Source of the DNA: Oscillospiraceae bacterium
Lineage (GTDB): Bacteria > Bacillota > Clostridia > Oscillospirales > Acutalibacteraceae
Direction of reading: 5' to 3'
Assembly (NCBI GenBank): GCA_003499325.1
Contig: DNIP01000166.1
Location: 1 to 6,345 of the forward strand
DNA length: 6,345 nucleotides
The notes beneath the pieces are model-generated. The model did not search any database. It was not told the DNA's origin and was given only the letters and a program-made list of their open reading frames with translations. A program made the position numbers and the translations under genes. Below, in pieces: positions 1 to 6,345 of this stretch (its first letter is position 1; each line of letters opens with the position of its first letter).

Positions 1-2777
1 TGTTTGAGGGCTATACCATCGCGCTCGACGCGTTCTACGGCTTTACGGCGCAGGAATATGACGTGATCGAGCAGCTGATGGTGATGGGTAAGGAGATGTT
101 TGTCGCGCTGACGGACGACTGCCGTCCCGACAGCGAGAACCTGTTTTTCGTCCCGCGGCGCACCCGCGCGAGATTGTCGCGCATGGCACGCGATCACGGT
201 ATCGAGATCGCGCCGCTGACCACCTTACATACGCCGTACCGTTTTCAGAATGAGGCGTTGGTCGCGCTGGAGGAGAACGCCTACCGGTTGGAGAAAGAGC
301 CGTATGCACAGAGCGCCGACGCGGTGACGGTATACCGCGCCTCGGGGCTGTATGACGAGTGCGATTTTGTCGCGCGCACGATCCGCGCCTTGGTCGAGGA
401 TGGCGCGCGCTATCGCGATATTGCGGTGATCTGCCGCAGTGCCGACTGCTATACGGGCGTCCTCGAATCGTATTTTGAGAAGTACGGTATCCGCTGCTTT
501 ATGGATAAGCCGCAGAACATCGACGCGATGCCGATGGTGCGGCTGGTAACCGCCGCGTTCAACATCGTAAACCGCGGCTTTCAGCGCGAGGACGTTCTCT
601 CGCTTTTGAAAACAGGATTGTGCTCCTATTCGGTCGGCGATATCGCGGACTTTGAAAACTATCTTTTCGTCTGGGATATCAGCGGACGAAGGTTTGATAC
701 GCCCTTTACCGCGTCGCCCGACGGCTTCGCGGATGAAATGAACGAGCAGCAAAAGGCGACCTTGAAGCATGTAGAAGCACTGCGCGCCGATATCATCGGC
801 ACACTGCGCGATTTTGCCTTTGCCGTAAAGGATACCGACGGCAGAACGATCGCAAAGGCGCTGATGAAGCTGCTCTACAAACTGCACGTAGATGACAATA
901 TCAACACCCTGTGCGACGCGTATGAAGCGCAGGGCGAGCACGAGCTTGCCGCTGATTTGATCCGTATGTGGAACGTGCTGTGCGGCATCCTCGACAAGAC
1001 CGTTGCCGTGATCGGTGATTACGCGATGACGCCCAAGCGCTTTGCGGAGCTGTTACACACCAACTTCGCCGCGTCCGAGGTCAGCACCATTCCGCGCGGC
1101 ATGGATGAGGTGGAGGTGTCCACCGCCGACCGCTCCCTGATCTCGGATAAGAAGATCGTATTCCTGATCGGCGCGCTCGACGGCGAGTTCCCGCATACCC
1201 CTGTGGAGGCGGGCGTGTTCACCGATGATGAACGCGTCCTACTCAAAGAGACCCTGCACCTGCCGCTTTCCGATTCGATCGAGGAGCTGATCGCGACCGA
1301 GCGCTACTACGCGTATTCGGCGCTGACCGCCGCGGGCGAGCGGCTCTATCTCAGCTTTCCCGCCGCCGATATGCGCGGCGAGCTCCTCATGCCCTCGGAT
1401 ATTATCTCCGAGGTGGAGCTGAGCCTGCCCCATCATCGATTCATCAACTATGACATGGTGCCGATCGAAGAACGCCTGCGCTCCAAAAGAGCGGCGTTCG
1501 ATTATCTTGTCAGCCGCTATCACAGCCGCACCCCCGATATTGCGGCGCTCAAGGCGTATTTCAGCGAGGATGAAGCATACCGCGACGTGATCCGTTCCAT
1601 CGAGGATGTGTTGAGCAGGCGCGTGCGTAAGATCAAGGACATGGAGCTGACGAAGGAGCTGTTCGGCAAAGAAATGCGCCTGTCATCGACCAAGATCGAT
1701 GTGTATCATAAGTGTCCGTTCCGCTATTTCTGCGAGTACGGCTTACATATCCGCGAGCGCCGCAAAGCGACCGTTGACGCGCTCGAATACGGTACGCTCA
1801 TGCACCATATCTTTGAAGTGTTCTTCTCACAGTACAGCCGTGAGGAATATATCGGGATGGACGAGAATGCGGTCGAGAGCATCGTGTCCGATATCCTCGA
1901 TCAATACATCGACACCCACTTCGGCGGCACAGAGGAAAAATCGGAGCGCTTTTTATATCTTTTGTACCGCACCAAAGCCACCGCCACACGCTTGCTCCTG
2001 CATATGATCCGTGAGCTCAGTCAGAGCGACTTTATCCCTGTCGATTTTGAGCTGGGCGTAGGGGAGGACATCCCCGATTATTCCGTGGAGCTGAAAGACG
2101 GTCTGCGACTCAGTGTGCGCGGCAGTGTTGACCGCGTTGACCGCTGTGACGCGGACGGCAAAAGCTATATCCGCGTCATCGACTACAAGACCGGTACCAA
2201 GGAATTCAACATCAACGATTTGCTGTATGGCTTGAATTTGCAAATGTTCATCTATCTCTACGCGATCCGTGAAAACGGTGTTGATCGCTACGGAGAGATC
2301 ACTCCCGCAGGCGTTCTGTATATGCCCGCCGTATCGCCGTCGGTATCCGCCGATCCCGATACGCCCGAGGCAAAGATCCGCAGTGAGCTGATCAAGAAGT
2401 ATATGATGAAGGGTGTGATCCTCGATGACGCCGACGTCGTCGCGCATATGGAGCATGACGGCGAGGGTGTGTTCATCCCCGCCAAGCTTAAAGACGGCGT
2501 TGTGACCGCGAGCGCGGGCAGTCTGGCATCGCTCGAGGAACTGGGCGCGATCTTCCGCAGGATCGACGAGCTGACAACTGCGATGGCGCAGTCACTCTAT
2601 GACGGCGACGTCGCCGCACTGCCGCTCAAGGGCAAGAAGTACGACGGCTGCGCCTACTGTGTCTACAATGCGGTATGCCTGCGCAGGGACGACGATCCCT
2701 GCCGTGAGGCGGTGGACAGGAGCGCCGCCGAGGTATTTGAAGCACTCAGAGGAGAGGGGGAGCACGATGGCACGTAA
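1..2777 (+). CDS. addB: ATP-dependent helicase/nuclease subunit AddB (5'-truncated by window edge)
   Basis: AddB is the second subunit of the AddAB double-strand-break resection complex: a helicase-like protein that scans for Chi and carries a PD-(D/E)XK nuclease domain stabilised by a 4Fe-4S cluster. The frame is open from base 3 and gives 924 visible residues before TAA at 2775-2777. A GTG at 63 is internal: the codons before it already encode family-like sequence (LDAFYGFTAQEYDVIEQL, matching the AddB 'D-F-x-x-F-T-x-q-E' block). Family members are about 1150-1170 aa, so roughly 240 residues, with the Walker A region, lie off the left edge. Visible in order: a helicase-like core with RYRDIAVICR (about 399-428); LIGALDGEFP (about 1158-1187); ALTAAGERLYLSF where motif VI would be (about 1320-1358); then the nuclease domain. 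The latter has the first cluster cysteine at 1713-1715 (HKCPFRYF), the G-T-x-x-H histidine at 1803-1805, Asp of GSVDRVD at 2130-2132, DYKTG at 2181-2195, Gln of LQMFIYL at 2241-2243, and a terminal C-x2-C-x5-C at 2649-2678. The identity is secure; function is inferred from homologues. Confidence 0.96.
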   Translation, partial: FEGYTIALDAFYGFTAQEYDVIEQLMVMGKEMFVALTDDCRPDSENLFFVPRRTRARLSRMARDHGIEIAPLTTLHTPYRFQNEALVALEENAYRLEKEPYAQSADAVTVYRASGLYDECDFVARTIRALVEDGARYRDIAVICRSADCYTGVLESYFEKYGIRCFMDKPQNIDAMPMVRLVTAAFNIVNRGFQREDVLSLLKTGLCSYSVGDIADFENYLFVWDISGRRFDTPFTASPDGFADEMNEQQKATLKHVEALRADIIGTLRDFAFAVKDTDGRTIAKALMKLLYKLHVDDNINTLCDAYEAQGEHELAADLIRMWNVLCGILDKTVAVIGDYAMTPKRFAELLHTNFAASEVSTIPRGMDEVEVSTADRSLISDKKIVFLIGALDGEFPHTPVEAGVFTDDERVLLKETLHLPLSDSIEELIATERYYAYSALTAAGERLYLSFPAADMRGELLMPSDIISEVELSLPHHRFINYDMVPIEERLRSKRAAFDYLVSRYHSRTPDIAALKAYFSEDEAYRDVIRSIEDVLSRRVRKIKDMELTKELFGKEMRLSSTKIDVYHKCPFRYFCEYGLHIRERRKATVDALEYGTLMHHIFEVFFSQYSREEYIGMDENAVESIVSDILDQYIDTHFGGTEEKSERFLYLLYRTKATATRLLLHMIRELSQSDFIPVDFELGVGEDIPDYSVELKDGLRLSVRGSVDRVDRCDADGKSYIRVIDYKTGTKEFNINDLLYGLNLQMFIYLYAIRENGVDRYGEITPAGVLYMPAVSPSVSADPDTPEAKIRSELIKKYMMKGVILDDADVVAHMEHDGEGVFIPAKLKDGVVTASAGSLASLEELGAIFRRIDELTTAMAQSLYDGDVAALPLKGKKYDGCAYCVYNAVCLRRDDDPCREAVDRSAAEVFEALRGEGEHDGT
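2750..2760 (+). promoter_or_regulatory. Ribosome binding site of addA
   Basis: The purine run AGGAGAGGGGG lies inside the last codons of addB, upstream of the addA ATG at 2767. AGGAG ends 12 nt before the ATG and GAGGGG (2754-2759) ends 7 nt before it; the second spacing is the more usual. Together with the 11-nt gene overlap this supports translational coupling, in which ribosomes finishing addB help addA start, keeping the two subunits near equal amounts. It also fixes the addA start at 2767 rather than at upstream in-frame codons. Confidence 0.75.
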
Positions 2778-5700
2778 CTGGACCGATCATCAGCTCGATG
2801 CGATCACCGCGCGCGGCGGTTCCGTGATCGTTTCGGCAGCCGCCGGCTCGGGCAAGACCGCCGTACTGGTCGAGCGCGTGATCCGACTGATCACCGACGC
2901 CGAAAACGGTGTGGACGCCGACCGACTGCTGGTCGTCACCTATACCCGCAAGGCTGCCGCGGAGCTTAAGGGCAGGCTCAGGGACGCGCTGACCGACTGC
3001 ATCCGCAACGATCCCACCAATCCCTTTTTGATCCGCCAGCAATCCCTGCTCGGCAAGGCGCATATCTCCACCGTGGATTCGTTCTGTATGTCGCTGTGCA
3101 AGGAGTATTTCTTCCTGCTCGACATCGACCGCAACATCCGCATCGCTGACGCGGGTGAGCTGAGTGTGATGCGCGCCGACGCGATGCGCCTGACGCTCGA
3201 TCTGTTGTATGAGGAGAAGGATCCCAAGTTCCACCGTTTGGTGGAGACCTTCGCCTCCGCGCGCGGCGACAGCAGGCTGGAGGATCACATCAGCCGCCTG
3301 TACGACTTTTTGCGCTCTCATCCGTTCCCCGAGCGCTGGATGGCGGAGAAGCTCTCTTACTACACCGACTTTAGCGAGGTCGGCGACACGGTATGGGGCA
3401 GGATCATTGCGGAGTATACGCGTGAGGCGGCGGATTATTTGCAGCTGCTCAACGACCGCGCCCTTGACGCGATCTCCCTGGATGAAAAGCTCTATGATAA
3501 GAACCTTTCGCTGTTTGATTCCTATCGCGTATTCTGCGAGCGGCTGCACAGCGCCGTCGAGCAGGAGAGCTGGAACCTGATCCGCAATACGCTCAATTCC
3601 TTTGAAGCGGGTCGCCTTTCTACCCCGCGCGGCTATGCCGACAATCCGCTCAAGCTCGAGGCGGCGTCTGCGCGCGATATCTTCAAGGATACCGTCAAAT
3701 CACTCCAAAAGCTCTACACGCAGGAGGAAGATTTGTGCCTGTATGATATCGAGCGGCTCAAGGATTATGCGGAACAGCTCTTCAAGGCGGTGAGCCTGTT
3801 TGAGCGGCATTACGCTATGCTCAAAAAAGAAAACAGCGTAGCGGACTACGCTGATATCGAGCACTGGGTGCTGTCGCTGATCGTCGATCGGGAGACAATG
3901 ACCGCCACCGACGTCGCGCGCGAGATATCGTCCCGCTTTGACTACATCATGGTGGACGAGTACCAGGATGCGAACGAGGTACAGGACACCATCTTCAAGA
4001 CGATCTCGCGCGATGAAACCAATCTGTTCGTTGTCGGCGACGTTAAGCAGAGCATCTACGGCTTCCGTCAGGCAATGCCTGAATTATTCTTGAAAAGAAA
4101 AAATAACGCTGTTATATATGATAAGGAAACAAAGGCTTTTCCTGCAAAAATAATTCTGGAAAAGAATTTTAGAAGTGACAGCGCCGTACTGTCCGCCGTC
4201 AATTTCTTCTTCAAAAAGCTGATGTCAACGGCAGTCGGCGATATCGAATATAATGAGGAGGAAATGCTCTTCCCGGGCGCACAGTACGCGCCGCAAAAGG
4301 AACCCGCGGTCGAGCTGAACCTGATCGACAAGGATCTGGTCGGGGAGGAGGACGCTGCCGTTGCCGAGGCGCGGTATATCGCCGAGCGCATTTTGCAAAT
4401 GGTTGCCGAGGGCTATCCCGTCAAGGAGGGCGACGATTACCGTCCCGCGACGTTCAGCGATTTTGCCGTGCTGATGCGCAACCTGTCGAGCTACGGCGCA
4501 ATCTATCGCGAGGTGTTCGAGCTGTACGGGATCCACGCCCACAGCGAGAGCGGCGCGGGATTCTTGGACAGCAGAGAGATCATGCTGATCACCAACTTTT
4601 TGCGCGTCATCAACAATCCCGCCCTCGATATCGAGCTGTTGAGCGTCGTGATGAGCCCCGTGTTTGCCTTTGACGAGGACGACCTCGCGCGTATCCGCAT
4701 CGGACAGCGCAAGGGCTCGCTCTATGCGGCGATCACACTGGACGCGGAAAAGGGCAACCAAAAGAGTAAAGCCTTCCTCAATGAATTGTCCTACTATCGG
4801 AACGTGTCCGTGACCGTGCCGCTGTATCAACTGATCACCCTGATCTATGAGCGCTCGTCGTTTATGGCGATCCTCTCCGCTTCCGACAGTGCGGGCGCGA
4901 CCAATAACCTGCGCCTGCTGCTCGATTACGCGCGCGCGTTTGAGCAGAACACCCGTCGCGGGCTGTCGGGATTCGTCAACTACCTTGATCGATTGATCGA
5001 GGACGGTTCTGACCTGCCCTCGGCGTCGAATGACGGCGGTGCGGACGTTGGCGTGGAGCTGATGACTGTTCACGCGTCCAAGGGGCTCGAGTTCCCGATC
5101 TGCTTTATCGCGAATACCGCGCGCAAATTTGTGTCCGACGCGTCGAATTCAGTATTGCTCCATTCGCGCTATGGCTACGCGCAAAAGCTCTATGACCCCG
5201 CGCTTTCCGCCAACTTCAACACCATGCCGCGCAACGCGCTGGCAATGGAGATCAGCCGCGATGAGATGAGCGAGGAGCTCCGCGTGCTCTATGTCGCGAT
5301 GACGCGCGCCAAGCAAAAGCTGATCATGCTCGCGACCCCCTCGCGGTCGGTTTCTGCCTACATAGGCGGCATCGCCAAAAAGCTCGCGGGTCAGCGGGAG
5401 ATCTCGCCCTTTGCGGTGCGCTCCGCAAACGCATTGTCTGATTGGCTGGTCATGTGCGCTCTGCTCCATCCCGACGGCGAAACGCTGCGGGAGTACGCGG
5501 GCGTTTCCGCGGACAGTGAGCCGCAGGCGGATTTTGCGTTCACCTGCCGCGTGATCGACGCGCCGTTTGACGCGGAGGACGCGGAGGAGCTCGCGGCGGA
5601 GAATCAGGAGGTTCAGGCAAATACCGCCCTGATCGACGAGCTGAAACAGCATGTCGATTATCGCTATCCGTATGAGGCGATCGAAGCTCTGCCCGTCAAG

Positions 5701-6306
5701 GTCGCGGCGTCAACGCTCGCACATCAGATGACCGACAAGACCTATGACCGCTATCTCGACCGCCCCGCGTTTTTGCAGGGTGAAAAGCTCACCTCCGCCG
5801 AGAAGGGCACCGCGCTGCACGCGTTCATGCAGTTTGTCGATTTTGCCGCGGCAAGAGCGGGTCTGGAAGCTCAGCTCCGTCAACTGCACGCCGACGGCTA
5901 TCTGACGGAAGCGCAGGTGAACAGCATTGATCTGCAGCGTGCCGAGCGATTCATCCAAAGCGAGCTGGTGACGCGCTGTCTGCAAGCCGACGAGGTGTAT
6001 AAGGAATACCGCTTCAATGTCAAGATCCCCGCGAAGCTGGTCGATCCCGAGATCGAAGAGCCCTTCCGCGAGGAAAAGGTGATCCTGCAGGGCGCGGTGG
6101 ATCTGGCATTCGTCGAGGACGGCGAGCTTGTGATCGTCGATTACAAGACCGACCGCGTCAAGGATCCGCAAATGCTCAATGATCGCTATTCGTCCCAACT
6201 CATGCTGTACAAGGACGCGATGGAGGAATGCCTTGGCCTCCCCGTCAAGGAATGCTTGATCTATTCGATCCATCACAGCAAAGAGATCGAAGTATACCGC
6301 AAATGA
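2767..6306 (+). CDS. addA: ATP-dependent helicase/nuclease subunit AddA
   Basis: AddA is the motor and nuclease subunit of cytoplasmic AddAB. It unwinds broken duplex ends 3'-5' with ATP and degrades one strand, producing a 3' tail for RecA. The 1179 residues are close to B. subtilis AddA (about 1230). UvrD-like SF1A motifs are all present: Q motif WTDHQ (5-9), Walker A GSGKT (27-31, Lys30), Ia TYTRKAAAEL (58-67), Ib STVDSF (101-106), II DEYQDAN (397-403), III VVGDVKQSIYGFRQ (422-435), IV KNFRS (466-470), V TVHASKGLEFP (767-777), VI VLYVAMTRAK (840-849). The C-terminal RecB-family nuclease has KGTALH (His1018), GAVDLAF (Asp1112), VDYKTD (Asp1125, Lys1127) and SSQLMLY (Gln1144). The start at 2767 is chosen because MARNWTDHQ aligns with the family N-terminus and lies behind an RBS; the frame is open further upstream to at least 2599, but that part is addB coding sequence read in another frame. 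It overlaps the end of addB by 11 nt. Residues 439-470 are encoded by an anomalous AT-rich stretch. The identity is very secure. Confidence 0.98.
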   Translation: MARNWTDHQLDAITARGGSVIVSAAAGSGKTAVLVERVIRLITDAENGVDADRLLVVTYTRKAAAELKGRLRDALTDCIRNDPTNPFLIRQQSLLGKAHISTVDSFCMSLCKEYFFLLDIDRNIRIADAGELSVMRADAMRLTLDLLYEEKDPKFHRLVETFASARGDSRLEDHISRLYDFLRSHPFPERWMAEKLSYYTDFSEVGDTVWGRIIAEYTREAADYLQLLNDRALDAISLDEKLYDKNLSLFDSYRVFCERLHSAVEQESWNLIRNTLNSFEAGRLSTPRGYADNPLKLEAASARDIFKDTVKSLQKLYTQEEDLCLYDIERLKDYAEQLFKAVSLFERHYAMLKKENSVADYADIEHWVLSLIVDRETMTATDVAREISSRFDYIMVDEYQDANEVQDTIFKTISRDETNLFVVGDVKQSIYGFRQAMPELFLKRKNNAVIYDKETKAFPAKIILEKNFRSDSAVLSAVNFFFKKLMSTAVGDIEYNEEEMLFPGAQYAPQKEPAVELNLIDKDLVGEEDAAVAEARYIAERILQMVAEGYPVKEGDDYRPATFSDFAVLMRNLSSYGAIYREVFELYGIHAHSESGAGFLDSREIMLITNFLRVINNPALDIELLSVVMSPVFAFDEDDLARIRIGQRKGSLYAAITLDAEKGNQKSKAFLNELSYYRNVSVTVPLYQLITLIYERSSFMAILSASDSAGATNNLRLLLDYARAFEQNTRRGLSGFVNYLDRLIEDGSDLPSASNDGGADVGVELMTVHASKGLEFPICFIANTARKFVSDASNSVLLHSRYGYAQKLYDPALSANFNTMPRNALAMEISRDEMSEELRVLYVAMTRAKQKLIMLATPSRSVSAYIGGIAKKLAGQREISPFAVRSANALSDWLVMCALLHPDGETLREYAGVSADSEPQADFAFTCRVIDAPFDAEDAEELAAENQEVQANTALIDELKQHVDYRYPYEAIEALPVKVAASTLAHQMTDKTYDRYLDRPAFLQGEKLTSAEKGTALHAFMQFVDFAAARAGLEAQLRQLHADGYLTEAQVNSIDLQRAERFIQSELVTRCLQADEVYKEYRFNVKIPAKLVDPEIEEPFREEKVILQGAVDLAFVEDGELVIVDYKTDRVKDPQMLNDRYSSQLMLYKDAMEECLGLPVKECLIYSIHHSKEIEVYRK
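4081..4177 (+). other. AT-rich codon-usage island inside addA (motif III-IV linker)
   Basis: Counting bases 4081-4180 gives 27 G+C in 100, against 64 in 100 for 4261-4360. The stretch encodes AddA residues 439-470, just after motif III and through motif IV (KNFRS). Of its 32 codons, 25 end in A or T, including two AGA, two ATA, TTA, ACA and AGT, which are uncommon elsewhere in both genes. The left edge is sharp (GGCAATGCCT then GAATTATTCT) and the right edge is at about 4177, where GC-rich codons resume; a milder dip (24 G+C in 60) follows at 4201-4260. The reading frame is intact and the encoded sequence fits the family. The composition is directly seen; its cause is unknown. Confidence 0.7.
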
Positions 6307-6345
6307 GAAAAGGCTCCCATAAGGGCAATATCATTAAGATAAGGA
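6303..6345 (+). CDS. Possible start of a downstream gene (right-truncated), weak
   Basis: An ATG at 6303-6305 overlaps the addA stop as ATGA, a common arrangement for coupled genes, and its frame stays open for the remaining 14 codons (MRKGSHKGNIIKIR). I do not recognise the peptide; it does not resemble the start of SbcD, a frequent neighbour of addA. No convincing Shine-Dalgarno lies upstream, only AAAGAG around 6280-6285, which is rather distant. Fourteen open codons are expected by chance about half the time, so this is a candidate only. The competing reading is that 6307-6345 is intergenic and the next gene starts beyond the edge. Confidence 0.2.
   Translation, partial: MRKGSHKGNIIKIR
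6341..6345 (+). promoter_or_regulatory. Possible ribosome binding site at window edge
   Basis: The window ends with AAGGA, a partial Shine-Dalgarno core about 35 nt after the addA stop. If a start codon follows within roughly 6-12 nt off the edge, the next gene would be closely spaced with addA. No hairpin with a T-run appears between 6307 and 6345, so read-through from addA is plausible. Five bases are weak evidence. Confidence 0.25.

Noticed and set aside
63..65. GTG as the start of addB
   Set aside because: The frame is open to the window edge and the preceding codons encode conserved AddB sequence, so the true start lies upstream of the window.
225..941. Open frame of 238 codons on the - strand across addB
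   Set aside because: It lies wholly within addB, has low-complexity hydrophobic/His-Arg-rich composition typical of a reverse-strand shadow in GC-rich DNA, and has no recognisable motif.
2599..2766. N-terminal extension of AddA upstream of 2767
   Set aside because: The upstream 56 codons are the addB C-terminus (cluster cysteines) read in another frame. They show no AddA homology, and a good RBS precedes the ATG at 2767.
2746..3549. Open frame of 267 codons on the - strand over the start of addA
   Set aside because: It is antisense to the strongly conserved AddA N-terminus (Walker A, motifs Ia and Ib). Its length is explained by codon periodicity in GC-rich coding sequence, and it shows no family signature.
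4081..4177. Insertion sequence fragment or intein as the cause of the AT-rich island
   Set aside because: There are no terminal repeats, no target duplication and no extra residues: motifs III and IV are spaced about as expected in AddA and the frame is continuous.
4225..5073. Open frame of 282 codons on the - strand within addA
   Set aside because: Antisense shadow of addA. It ends close to the AT-rich island, where reverse-strand stops become frequent, which is what a composition-driven open frame would do.
6309..6330. Rho-independent terminator after addA (AAAAGGCTCCC ATAA GGG)
   Set aside because: Only a CCC/GGG pairing forms and no T-run follows, so there is no credible stem or terminator.

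Overview
The window holds one locus: the 3' four-fifths of addB followed by a complete addA, both on the + strand. Together they encode the two subunits of the AddAB (RexBA-type) helicase-nuclease, which processes double-strand breaks for RecA-dependent recombination. The addB-addA order, an AddB with a cysteine-ligated iron-sulfur nuclease domain, and the sequence of AddA (W-T-D-x-Q start, G-S-G-K-T Walker A, D-Y-K-T-D nuclease motif) all fit Firmicutes. The fairly GC-rich composition (64% in a counted control stretch, 4261-4360) and codon choice suggest a GC-rich clostridial lineage such as Oscillospiraceae/Ruminococcaceae. That placement is inference.

Layout: 1-2777 is addB, cut by the left edge; 924 codons are visible and about 240 N-terminal residues, including the ATP-binding region, lie upstream. 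2767-6306 is addA (1179 aa), starting 11 nt inside the end of addB behind a purine-rich ribosome binding site, so the genes are very probably co-transcribed and translationally coupled. 6307-6345 is a short tail with no visible terminator. An ATG overlaps the addA stop as ATGA, and an AAGGA sits at the last bases, so the transcript may run on into another gene outside the window.

How the genes work together, from studied AddAB systems: AddA is the ATP-driven 3'-5' SF1A helicase and carries a nuclease domain for one strand. AddB is a helicase-like protein that has lost its motor, recognises Chi, and carries a second, Fe-S-stabilised nuclease domain for the other strand. All AddA helicase motifs and both nuclease centres are intact here, so the complex should be functional.

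I see no mobile element, CRISPR array, RNA gene or new system. The oddest feature is a sharply bounded ~97-bp AT-rich island (about 27% GC) inside addA, between helicase motifs III and IV, where codon usage changes abruptly while the protein sequence stays family-like.
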